This document shows, in pieces, positions 35,135-41,805 of a stretch of DNA of 41,805 nucleotides. Numbering within the stretch: the stretch's first letter is position 1; the number at the start of each line of letters is the position of its first letter. The notes beneath the pieces are model-generated. The model was given only the letters and a program-made list of their open reading frames with translations, searched no databases and was not told the DNA's origin. The position numbers and the translations under genes were made by a program. Source of the DNA: an uncultured Microscilla sp. (lineage in GTDB: Bacteria; Bacteroidota; Bacteroidia; Cytophagales; Microscillaceae); the NCBI RefSeq assembly GCF_947493425.1, contig NZ_CANLRP010000061.1, forward strand, positions 1 to 41,805, in the 5' to 3' direction.

Positions 35135-35830
35135 TTAATATCTCTTAGGCACTCGTTTTTCCATCAGGTAGTTGGGCGTAATCACCCTTAATATGTAAAT
35201 GTCTTCGGGCAGGTCGCGTATCCATATCTTTTGCTCCAGCATATTATTTTTAGAAGGCTTCAACAATTGTACTTTTACCAACTCCCCTTTTGAACTGTAC
35301 AGTTCTATGCGGGCAACTTTGATTTGAACTCCTTTGAGTTGCACGTTGAAATAGTCGGTAGCAGGTGTTGGAAACACATGTAAGCTTTTTTGCTCGGTGG
35401 GCTTTTTGGTGGTAAAGTGCCAGTTTTTGACCGCTGGAGTACCAGCAAAAGCATTTCCTTCCAGGTCTTTTACATAGTTTTTGTCTATTTGAATATGGTA
35501 GGTGGTATAATGTGCCAGCGGCATGCTGAGGTCTACCACCAGGCGGTTGTGGTCTACATTTACATGAATGCTTGAAGCCCCTATGATTTGTACTGGTGTG
35601 TTGCCTTGCTCTTTTTGGATGATAAGGTTGCCACTGCCCATTTGGATGGGGCGGTCAAACTGTATGATGAGTTGAGAAGCAATGGGCACATGTGTACTGG
35701 CTTGGGCAGGATGTAACTTTACTATTTTGGGTGATGTACTTACCCGATGCTGGGTGGTGTGTTGCGCATTGAGGGAGGGCATATAAAACCCACACAAAAG
35801 GCATAGTAATATGATTTTTCTTAACAACAT
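35135..35830 (-). CDS. T9SS type A cargo with Ig-like (Big_5/SbsA) domain (231 aa)
   Basis: The signal peptide ends MPSLNAQ. Residues about 35-135 form a Big_5/SbsA Ig-like domain: KIVKLHPAQASTHVPIASQL, IIQFDRPIQMGSG and the closing TYHIQIDKNYVKDLEGNAFAG, then WHFTT. Residues about 150-231 are a type A T9SS sorting domain: LHVFPTPATDYFNVQL, ARIELYSSKGELVKV, DLPEDIYILRVI and the basic end MEKRVPKRY. It should be exported by T9SS and attached to the surface or released, perhaps as an adhesion module. The start at 35830 leaves about 26 nt after a predicted transcription start; Met at 35845 is an alternative. The open frame to 35935 is probably untranslated. Confidence 0.88.
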   Translation of the reverse strand: MLLRKIILLCLLCGFYMPSLNAQHTTQHRVSTSPKIVKLHPAQASTHVPIASQLIIQFDRPIQMGSGNLIIQKEQGNTPVQIIGASSIHVNVDHNRLVVDLSMPLAHYTTYHIQIDKNYVKDLEGNAFAGTPAVKNWHFTTKKPTEQKSLHVFPTPATDYFNVQLKGVQIKVARIELYSSKGELVKVQLLKPSKNNMLEQKIWIRDLPEDIYILRVITPNYLMEKRVPKRY

Positions 35831-35862
35831 TAGTTTTTCAAGCATTTGTGTATATCGTAATG

Positions 35863-35870
35863 CAAAATTA
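35863..35870 (-). promoter_or_regulatory. -7 box for the T9SS type A cargo gene
   Basis: On the minus strand TAATTTTG matches TAnnTTTG and lies 33-40 bases before the ATG at 35830. No TTG is seen at the right distance upstream, so it is a partial match. Confidence 0.35.
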
Positions 35871-36082
35871 AGTAAAAATTGTGAATTTTTCTGGGTAGCC
35901 CGTATATTTATAATAACAGATAGGCAAAAAGACATACAATTGCTCGGTATTTTAGTATAAATCAGTACGAATAGCTGATATTTTGACAGTATTTCATCAT
36001 ATTATTGGCTAAAAAGTGCTTGGTGTACAATTTGTATGTGGGTGTGTACCATATAACAACAAACCTATAAGATAAGTATATA

Positions 36083-36769
36083 ATGAATAATGGCAGTAAT
36101 TTTCAAAACGACCTGAAGGCTTTTTGGCAAAACTTCAATACCGAAATTAATAATAGTTTTGGGGTTGACCTAAACAAGATCGCCGCAGATTGGAAAAGTA
36201 TTTTTAAATCGTCGCAGAGTTGGTGGGACAACCTGATTCCGGAATGGCAAGAGGTTTTTCGCCGAAATATCGGCTTTACCGGGCGCCCTACCGAAGCACA
36301 ACTTAAGCAAATAGTGTATTTGCAAGAACTGGATTGCAGCAATGCTCAACTTGCTACGCTCACCCCTTTAAGTCAGCTTAAATACCTACAGGTGCTTGAT
36401 TGTAGCTCTACCAATATACTAAGTCTGGAGCCCCTCCAGCACATGACTTCTTTGCTGAAGTTATCGTGTTACAATACCCACGTAAGCACTCTCAAGCCTT
36501 TGCGTAAGCTGGTAAATATGCGGGTGTTGCACTGTAGTATGACCGATATAGACCGCCTTGACTACCTCAAGGGCATGCATCTTTTACAAGAGCTCAACTG
36601 TAACTCTACATATGTAAAAACATTGCGCCCCCTCAGAAAATTAAAAAAACTACAATTGCTTTATTGCGAAGATGCCCGCCTGACTGACAAAACGGTGCGT
36701 CGGTTTAAACGTAGCCACCCTGAATGTGAGGTATTCTATACGCCCAAAAAAGAACGGGAAGGCATTTGA
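36083..36769 (+). CDS. LRR protein with a cysteine in each repeat (228 aa)
   Basis: About 80 N-terminal residues are helical and Trp-rich (WQNF, ADWKS, SQSWWDN, PEWQEVF). PTEAQLKQIVYLQELDCSN then starts the repeats. There are about six LRRs of 22-23 residues with consensus LxxLxCxxTxIxxLxPLxxLxx. Each carries Cys at the inner-strand position (LDCSN, LDCSS, LSCYN, LHCSM, LNCNS, LYCED), giving a ladder of stacked cysteines. There is no signal peptide, so it is likely cytoplasmic and reduced. The N-terminal domain differs from that of the LRR pair at 2.8-6.2 kb. It is monocistronic and converges on gldF. A protein-binding role is inferred; the partner is unknown. Confidence 0.9.
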   Translation: MNNGSNFQNDLKAFWQNFNTEINNSFGVDLNKIAADWKSIFKSSQSWWDNLIPEWQEVFRRNIGFTGRPTEAQLKQIVYLQELDCSNAQLATLTPLSQLKYLQVLDCSSTNILSLEPLQHMTSLLKLSCYNTHVSTLKPLRKLVNMRVLHCSMTDIDRLDYLKGMHLLQELNCNSTYVKTLRPLRKLKKLQLLYCEDARLTDKTVRRFKRSHPECEVFYTPKKEREGI

Positions 36770-36844
36770 TTGTAATCGTTGAGCTTTAAAACTGCCCTTG
36801 TTTTTCACCCAAAACACTTTCATACTTTAAGCCAAGTATTATGT

Positions 36845-37573
36845 TTACCATTTGCGGCTGCCCAATACCAGTTTGGTGGCAAGCAACATCACAGTAATCA
36901 TACTAAAAAAGTACACCAGGTTACGTGAGTCTATCAAACCTTTGCGGATGGTTTCGTAATGATGACTGATGCCCCACTGAACAATGTAATACGAAAAATC
37001 GCTTGTGTCGCGCACATTGGCAAGGTAACCGAAGCCTTCGTGAAAAAGAAAGCAAAGAAAAAGGGCAATGATAAAAGAGACAATTTGGCTTTCGGTGAGC
37101 ACTGAGGCAAACAAACCAATAGAGGTAAATACTGCACCTAGTAGTATCAGCCCAAAGTAGGATCCCATTGTGCCCGATATGTCTATATTGCCCACTGGAT
37201 TGCCCAAACGATACACCGAAAAGAAGTAGATCAGTGTAGGCAGCAAAGCAAAAATGACCAACGCCAGACTAGCCAGGTATTTGCCCAGCAAAATGTCCCA
37301 GTCGGTGAGGGGGCGGGTAAAGAGCAACTCCATTGTGCCCGTCTTTTTTTCTTCGGCAAAGGTACGCATGGTAATGGCCGGAATCAAAAACATAAACACA
37401 TAGGGCGCCAGCGAAAAGAGGCTTTCCATGTCGGCGTAGCCATAGTCGAGCACATTGGTAGAGGGAAACACCCACATAAACAAGCCTATGCCTGTAAGAA
37501 ATACAACGATGACAATGTAGGCAATCAGTGAACTTAAAAAACTGTTGAATTCTTTTTTAAAAATTGTTAGCAT
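36845..37573 (-). CDS. gldF: Gliding-motility ABC permease GldF
   Basis: ABC-2 type permease (242 aa) with six transmembrane segments. The N terminus is IFKKEFNSFLSSLIAYIVI, and the family hallmark TMRTFAEEKKTGTMELLFTRPLTDW lies near residues 68-92. It matches GldF, which with GldA and GldG forms an ABC complex required for gliding in some Bacteroidetes. It is the last gene of an operon with gldA first (39067-39978) and an unrelated membrane protein between them, 11 bp away. The gene that normally follows, gldG, is not here: the next gene is an LRR gene on the other strand. No terminator is obvious after the stop. Confidence 0.92.
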   Translation of the reverse strand: MLTIFKKEFNSFLSSLIAYIVIVVFLTGIGLFMWVFPSTNVLDYGYADMESLFSLAPYVFMFLIPAITMRTFAEEKKTGTMELLFTRPLTDWDILLGKYLASLALVIFALLPTLIYFFSVYRLGNPVGNIDISGTMGSYFGLILLGAVFTSIGLFASVLTESQIVSFIIALFLCFLFHEGFGYLANVRDTSDFSYYIVQWGISHHYETIRKGLIDSRNLVYFFSMITVMLLATKLVLGSRKW

Positions 37574-37584
37574 AATGTCTGACT

Positions 37585-39057
37585 TTACTTAATGCCTTTG
37601 ACCTGTTTTATACCAAAGTACTGCCCGTATAATTTGTTTAAATGATAATTGGGATCGGTACTTATATCATCAATAAACATAATTTTAGATTTTTCCCGCT
37701 CTGATAGTATAGGAATAGCTACTTCTTGTTTTCCATGTTTTTGGGCGTCCAAAAGTATCTTGTAACGATTTTGCATGGCTTTTTCGTACACTGGAGCTAC
37801 CAATAACCAGTCGTAATAGGCATTGTGTATGTTATAGCGACTTGGCACAAACAACAACCATAACCAAACCAGCGACAAAGTAATCATAAGTGGTTTTATT
37901 TTCAATACTTTGAGCAACGCCGCGATATTCTGAGAACGAATATAATGAGTAACAATTAATTGTATAAAGATAAACCAATTAATAAGGAAAATAAGGAAAA
38001 AAATATTCCAGATACGTACTGATACCGAATGAAAATAGTGCACAATAAGACTAAAACCGCATAACATGCTTACTACACTTACCAAAAACAATAAAGGGTG
38101 GGTAAAGATGATTTTCGACTGAATATTGAAACGTTGCTCTAGCCTGACTGCCACGGGAATAAAGAACACACTGGCAAGCAACAATACGCTACTACTGAGC
38201 CAGTTGCCCAAATGATACAAAAGAAAGTAACACGACAATGTAACCAGCTTAAAAGTGTTTTGCTCAAAGCTGATACCTTGTTGGGCAAGTTGGTTCTTAA
38301 GGGCTTGGGCTCTTACAAAGCCTCCTGTACTGCCCAGGTTGACCCAGGTCATGGCTAAAGTAATGAGTAATAGTGCCAGCAGGTAGTAGGCGTGTTTGGG
38401 GTATTTGTAAAAAGCATTGATTGTAAACAAACCGAGCAAACCTACATGCCACACAATAACAAAAGGAGTAGTGCCTACAATAAAAATGCTGAGACCAACA
38501 AGCCCGGTATATTGCCAGAGATTTACCTGGTGAGCCGACGACAAGTACCTGATAAAAAGGGCGTAAAAAAACAACACAAAAGATACAGGTAAATAATAAG
38601 CTGTAGCGCCTACATACCAATAAAGGGTTTGATTGAGGGCGGGTGCCTGACTCAGGTAAATGACCAAAAATGATAAACTTATCATGAGGCGTGTTTGGTG
38701 TATGTGCCGGGCAGGATGCACCAATACAACCACCAATGCATAAATTGACGCCCAATGCAGTAATATATAAAGAAGGGGAATGAGCTTGAAGGCAAAGAAA
38801 CTGTAAAAAATCGGGTTGGCAAAAAACCACCAACCAATGACAGTATAAGCCCCGGTCCAGCCTGAATACCAGTAATTGAAAAACTGAACAAAACCTAAGC
38901 CTTGGGTATATGTATATACCTTGAAGTCGTCGTAATAAGGATGCACATAAAACGACAAACCCACAAAAGGCAGTACCGCCAGCAATAAGCCACCGACCAA
39001 AAGCTTGGGGTACTGTAGAAAAATCCAGCTTTGTAAACCCTTTAGAAGTGTAATCAA
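37585..39057 (-). CDS. Polytopic membrane protein, GT-C/DUF6056-like (490 aa)
   Basis: An integral membrane protein with about ten to twelve hydrophobic segments. After the first helix comes HPYYDDFKVYTYTQGLGFVQ with an acidic DD pair, then YWYSGWTGAYTVIGWWFF. This arrangement (first outside loop with DD, then W-T/S-G-R/A-Y) resembles DUF6056 and other GT-C-fold glycosyltransferase-like proteins. The C-terminal 80 residues are soluble (KSKIMFIDDISTDPNYHLN). If an enzyme, it would use a lipid-linked sugar outside the membrane, but activity is not shown. It lies 9 bp after gldA and 11 bp before gldF, so it is co-transcribed. A link between envelope sugar transfer and gliding is inferred only from this position. 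Confidence 0.8.
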   Translation of the reverse strand: MITLLKGLQSWIFLQYPKLLVGGLLLAVLPFVGLSFYVHPYYDDFKVYTYTQGLGFVQFFNYWYSGWTGAYTVIGWWFFANPIFYSFFAFKLIPLLYILLHWASIYALVVVLVHPARHIHQTRLMISLSFLVIYLSQAPALNQTLYWYVGATAYYLPVSFVLFFYALFIRYLSSAHQVNLWQYTGLVGLSIFIVGTTPFVIVWHVGLLGLFTINAFYKYPKHAYYLLALLLITLAMTWVNLGSTGGFVRAQALKNQLAQQGISFEQNTFKLVTLSCYFLLYHLGNWLSSSVLLLASVFFIPVAVRLEQRFNIQSKIIFTHPLLFLVSVVSMLCGFSLIVHYFHSVSVRIWNIFFLIFLINWFIFIQLIVTHYIRSQNIAALLKVLKIKPLMITLSLVWLWLLFVPSRYNIHNAYYDWLLVAPVYEKAMQNRYKILLDAQKHGKQEVAIPILSEREKSKIMFIDDISTDPNYHLNKLYGQYFGIKQVKGIK

Positions 39058-39066
39058 AACGGTCGG

Positions 39067-39978
39067 TTATTTGGTTAAATTCTGAAAAACATCTTCCAGG
39101 GTGTTTTCTTGCTGCTGTAGCCCTACCAAGGTCCAGTGATGGGTTTTGGCAAGTTCAAACATCAGCGGGCGCACGTCTGTTTCGGGTTGGGCAAACACTT
39201 TGTATTTACCAGCACCCAATGGCTGCACCTCAATGACACCTTCAAGCTCACCAATGAGTTTCCAGTCAATTTCTTCTTTAAATTCGGTAATAAAAGCATT
39301 GGCTTTATTTTGCATTGCCTTAAGCGAGTCTACATTGCCATCGGCTACTATTTTGCCCAGGTTTATAATGATTACCCGGTTGCACATGGCTTGTACCTCT
39401 TGCATAATGTGGGTAGAAAAAATGACTGTTTTTTCTTGTCCAATGTTTTTAATCACCTCACGTATTTCTACAATTTGGTTGGGGTCAAGCCCAGTGGTAG
39501 GTTCATCTAAAATGAGCACTTTGGGATCGTGAATGATAGACTGTGCCAGCCCCACCCTTTGGCGATACCCTTTAGAGATGGCGCCTATTTTTTTGTGTTG
39601 CTCACGTTGTAACCCGCACAACTCTACCATCGCCGCTACTTGCTGTTTGAGTTTGCGCCCTTTGAGCCCGTGCAAGGCCCCAATAAAACGCAAATACTCT
39701 TTGATGTACATGTCTAAATACAAGGGGTTGTGTTCGGGCAGGTAGCCAATGTGCTTGCGTACTTCCATGGAGTTTTGGGTTACGTCAGATCCACACACGG
39801 TAGCACTGCCTGCTGTAGGGGGCAAGTAGCCAGTGATTATTTTCATGGTGGTAGACTTTCCGGCGCCGTTAGGTCCTAAAAACCCTACAATGTCGCCCGG
39901 TTGTGCCTCAAACGACACCTGGTCTACGGCATTCTGAACACCAAAAGTTTTGGTAAGATTGCTAACAACAACTGACAT
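39067..39978 (-). CDS. gldA: Gliding-motility ABC ATPase GldA
   Basis: ABC ATPase (303 aa) closely resembling GldA. Walker A GPNGAGKST (35-43), signature ISKGYRQRVGLAQ, Walker B VLILDEP, and the switch H in STHIMQE. The C-terminal 80 residues (ALKAMQNKANAFITEF region) form the extension typical of GldA and NatA-like exporters. With GldF it would power an ABC-2 exporter in the inner membrane, needed for gliding in Flavobacterium but absent or dispensable in other gliders. It heads a three-gene operon (gldA, DUF6056-like, gldF; gaps 9 and 11 bp). A palindromic repeat lies about 110 bases upstream (40088-40121), where the promoter might be. Confidence 0.93.
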   Translation of the reverse strand: MSVVVSNLTKTFGVQNAVDQVSFEAQPGDIVGFLGPNGAGKSTTMKIITGYLPPTAGSATVCGSDVTQNSMEVRKHIGYLPEHNPLYLDMYIKEYLRFIGALHGLKGRKLKQQVAAMVELCGLQREQHKKIGAISKGYRQRVGLAQSIIHDPKVLILDEPTTGLDPNQIVEIREVIKNIGQEKTVIFSTHIMQEVQAMCNRVIIINLGKIVADGNVDSLKAMQNKANAFITEFKEEIDWKLIGELEGVIEVQPLGAGKYKVFAQPETDVRPLMFELAKTHHWTLVGLQQQENTLEDVFQNLTK

Positions 39979-40087
39979 AGAGTTGGTTTAATTGTTTATA
40001 ATGTCTGTTTTTATACCTGACAGGTTTCGTAGTATAGGCAATTGAAATTTAATATTTGCGTCAAGTATTTTAAAAGCCTACTTGCTT

Positions 40088-40121
40088 ATACCTGCCAGGT
40101 TTTGGAAAACCTGGCAGGTAT
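40088..40121. repeat. Perfect palindrome, 16-bp arms, core of a dispersed element
   Basis: ATACCTGCCAGGTTTT, then GG, then the exact reverse complement AAAACCTGGCAGGTAT. The right half and the following 37 bases match 429-481 (49 of 53). Outer sequences are imperfectly inverse, giving an element of about 160 bp that could be a MITE or a REP-like repeat. Confidence 0.85.
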
Positions 40122-40321
40122 AAAACGCTGTTTTATTAAAAGTCTACCAACTGCGCTAGGAAACCTGTCGAATATGAAAGTGTTTCCTGAATGCAATTAA
40201 CGCATCGTAACTCAAAATTAGTAAAAATGATGATTTTTTTTCACGGAAGGTAAATACAAATCGGGCAATTGGCCATAAAAACCTCAACGCCCACAAGAAA
40301 CCGCCCTTGTTTTGGGTAGTT

Positions 40322-40359
40322 CCTCCTGCTGGCGTAAGCTTTTGGTCGCCACCAGGAGG
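40322..40359. other. Long GC-rich hairpin near the serine hydrolase stop
   Basis: CCTCCTG-C-TGGCG (40322-40334) pairs with CGCCA-C-CAGGAGG (40347-40359) around 12 bases. There is no T run on either side, so it is not a classical intrinsic terminator, although it lies 19 bases past the hydrolase stop (minus strand). Confidence 0.5.
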
Positions 40360-40377
40360 CTCGCCTTATGATGGTGA

Positions 40378-41526
40378 TTATTTTTTAGCTTCCTCAAAAA
40401 GCAAATCGCGAATGCTTTCCAAAGAAGTGGTTTTGTTGGCTGTCACCATTACCCCTACCCCACTTTTAGTGTCCAAAAAGAACTCAGTCTGTACTCCTCG
40501 TTCTGAGCCATTGTGCCCCAATATTTCATCTCCTGCGCTGGTTTTATCATAATACCAGCTCAACCCAAAGTTTGAGCTATCTACAAAACCAGCCCTGGCT
40601 TTGATTAAGTCTACCGTAGTGCTTTCTAATATTTTTTGGCCATTTAGTGTACCTTGTTGCATAAACATGTGCATCAGCTTGCTCATATCTTCTACACTGC
40701 TTCTGAGCTGCCCATTGGGATAATCTACAAAAGTATAATGCTGAATGGCGGTGCCATCGTTTTCATAAGGAATGGCTACCTGATCTATATTTATATCTTT
40801 TAGCCACCAACCCGTATTGCTCATTCCTAATGGGGTAAAAAGTACTTTTTTGGAGTAGTCGCTAAACTTTTCTCCTGCAATAACTTCTGCTAAATAGCCG
40901 CATAAAGCAGAGCCCACATTTGAGTATTTAAAGCCTGCCCCTGGTTTGTCTTTTGTGTAGGAGTCAGTACTATAATATTTGCCACCGTCTACCAAATAAT
41001 CTTTCAAAAACTCCCCCAAGTCGAGCGAGGTATCTCCACCAAATGTATATATTTTGCTGTCGTCTAGTTCATCATAACCCGCATCGTTGATTGACCCGGC
41101 ATGGGCTAACAGCATTTTAAAAGTAATGGTTTCGTTGGGATGATGGGGATTGATTACTTTAAAAGGGAGGTAGTTGTTGATGTTGTCATCTAATTTAAAT
41201 TTCCCGGCATCGTATAAAGTCAGAAGAACAATGCCTGTGACCGCTTTAGAAACAGACCCCAACATAAAAGGGGTATCTTTACTTACCTCTTTGTTATTGG
41301 CTACATCTGCCTTTCCAAATCCTTTGATCCAAACGGTTTCATTTCCTTTAATAATAAATGCGGAAAGTCCGTTAATGGACTCTTTGGTCATTTCATCTAC
41401 AATTTTGGTTTCCAATTCACTGAAACCCTGTGATGAATTGTTGGCAGGTTCGGTGTCGTCTTCTTTTTTACAGGAAACGGTTAAAATCAGTGCTAAAAAA
41501 AGCACGAGTAGTTTAGTTTTTCTCAT
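40378..41526 (-). CDS. Serine-hydrolase lipoprotein of the class C beta-lactamase family (382 aa)
   Basis: The signal peptide ends LTVSC, so Cys19 is lipidated. The fold is that of class C beta-lactamase/DD-peptidase proteins. SVSK (S91, K94) is the nucleophile motif, YSN (201-203) the second motif, and LGHNGSERG near residue 345 the HxG-type third motif. The linker before the fold is acidic and Asn/Ser-rich. Such lipoproteins are esterases, D-aminopeptidases or peptidoglycan enzymes; resistance to beta-lactams is not implied. It acts in the periplasm or at the surface. It stands alone, with a dispersed repeat upstream (41648-41712) and a GC-rich hairpin downstream. Substrate unknown. Confidence 0.9.
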   Translation of the reverse strand: MRKTKLLVLFLALILTVSCKKEDDTEPANNSSQGFSELETKIVDEMTKESINGLSAFIIKGNETVWIKGFGKADVANNKEVSKDTPFMLGSVSKAVTGIVLLTLYDAGKFKLDDNINNYLPFKVINPHHPNETITFKMLLAHAGSINDAGYDELDDSKIYTFGGDTSLDLGEFLKDYLVDGGKYYSTDSYTKDKPGAGFKYSNVGSALCGYLAEVIAGEKFSDYSKKVLFTPLGMSNTGWWLKDINIDQVAIPYENDGTAIQHYTFVDYPNGQLRSSVEDMSKLMHMFMQQGTLNGQKILESTTVDLIKARAGFVDSSNFGLSWYYDKTSAGDEILGHNGSERGVQTEFFLDTKSGVGVMVTANKTTSLESIRDLLFEEAKK

Positions 41527-41647
41527 AGTTTCGTTGCCTCATTTTTGAGGTAACGAAAACCTGCTTCGCTAAGTTGTTTTAATTGGGTGAAGTAAAAGAA
41601 TACCTGGCTTATTTTGGGGCGTTGGGTGGTAGTCAAAGTGCTTAGGA

Positions 41648-41712
41648 ACATGTTCAAAATAAGTGTCGAGGTTGAGGGCATAAACTCAAGGCTGACTGAG
41701 GCACTTTTTGCG
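41648..41712. repeat. Dispersed repeat, copy 2
   Basis: Starts ACATGTTCAAAATAAGT and contains GGGCATAAAC and GCTGACTGAGGCACTTTTTG, matching 7085-7150 in order and spacing. The rest of 41527-41805 has no supported gene; it should hold the promoter of the serine-hydrolase gene. Confidence 0.55.
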
Positions 41713-41805
41713 TTCAAGGCAACATCCGGTAGGAGCCACAACTGGTATTTAATAATTATAAAGTGATTTTTCTATTAAAAAGTTGTCAATCATTAAACAC
41801 ACTTG

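Larger units (their letters stand above)
39979..40377. other. Intergenic region with palindromic repeat and GC-rich hairpin
   Basis: No gene is seen. It holds the repeat unit about 40013-40172, with the perfect palindrome at 40088-40121. Its outer arms ACCTGACAGGTTTCGTAG (from 40014) and CTAGGAAACCTGTCG (from 40156) are imperfect inverses. A hairpin lies at 40322-40359. Confidence 0.55.

Noticed and set aside
40378..41526. Antibiotic-resistance beta-lactamase
   Set aside because: The SxxK/YxN/HxG family includes many esterases and peptidases; a lipoprotein with HNG and no ampR-like neighbour gives no support for resistance.

Overview
The window looks like chromosome from a gliding, marine-type Bacteroidetes of the order Cytophagales. 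Gene content resembles what I know of Microscilla marina, but that species call is inference. Support: A+T-rich intergenic DNA, promoters of the Bacteroidetes form TTG-N19/20-TAnnTTTG, almost no Shine-Dalgarno sites, type IX secretion (T9SS) sorting domains of both type A and type B, a PorP/SprF-type outer-membrane protein, the gliding ABC genes gldA and gldF, many lipoproteins, and several leucine-rich-repeat (LRR) proteins. I see no tRNA, rRNA, CRISPR or phage genes.

Layout. 1-480: the 5' part of an IS630-type transposase runs off the left edge, next to a 53-bp repeat that recurs near 40.1 kb. 680-2740: a small unknown protein, an RRM RNA-binding protein with a well-formed promoter and terminator, and an unknown lipoprotein. 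2838-6209: two divergent LRR genes sharing a distinctive N-terminal domain, separated by two miniature repeat elements. 6216-8527: queE (queuosine precursor synthesis) and a metZ-like methionine gene. 9466-11670: a lipoprotein with five FN3 repeats and a YD-like tail. 12153-16194: an alpha/beta hydrolase, a STAS-like protein, and a translationally coupled DUF2252-TauE/SafE pair. 16195-19731: a SWIM/SNF2 helicase.

20334-28060 is the surface and secretion block. It holds a 1462-residue type B T9SS substrate, a PorP/SprF protein fused to an OmpA domain, and a secreted seven-repeat VCBS protein. The first two resemble the SprB/SprF substrate-porter pairing of gliding bacteria. 28166-31884: an Hsp20-like protein, a TPR protein and an M57-like metalloprotease lipoprotein. 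32921-34824: a tight three-gene operon of unknown envelope proteins. 35135-35830: a small protein with a T9SS type A signal. 36083-36769: an LRR protein with a cysteine in every repeat. 36845-39978: a gldA / membrane protein / gldF operon without gldG. 40378-41526: a serine-hydrolase lipoprotein.

The common theme is the cell envelope: gliding and secretion machinery, its cargo, and many repeat-built surface or interaction proteins. Between the genes lie numerous small inverted-repeat elements. The best candidates for undescribed biology are the paired LRR proteins, the PorP-OmpA porter with cysteine at the peptidoglycan-binding position, the gldA-X-gldF operon, and the unknown three-gene envelope operon.
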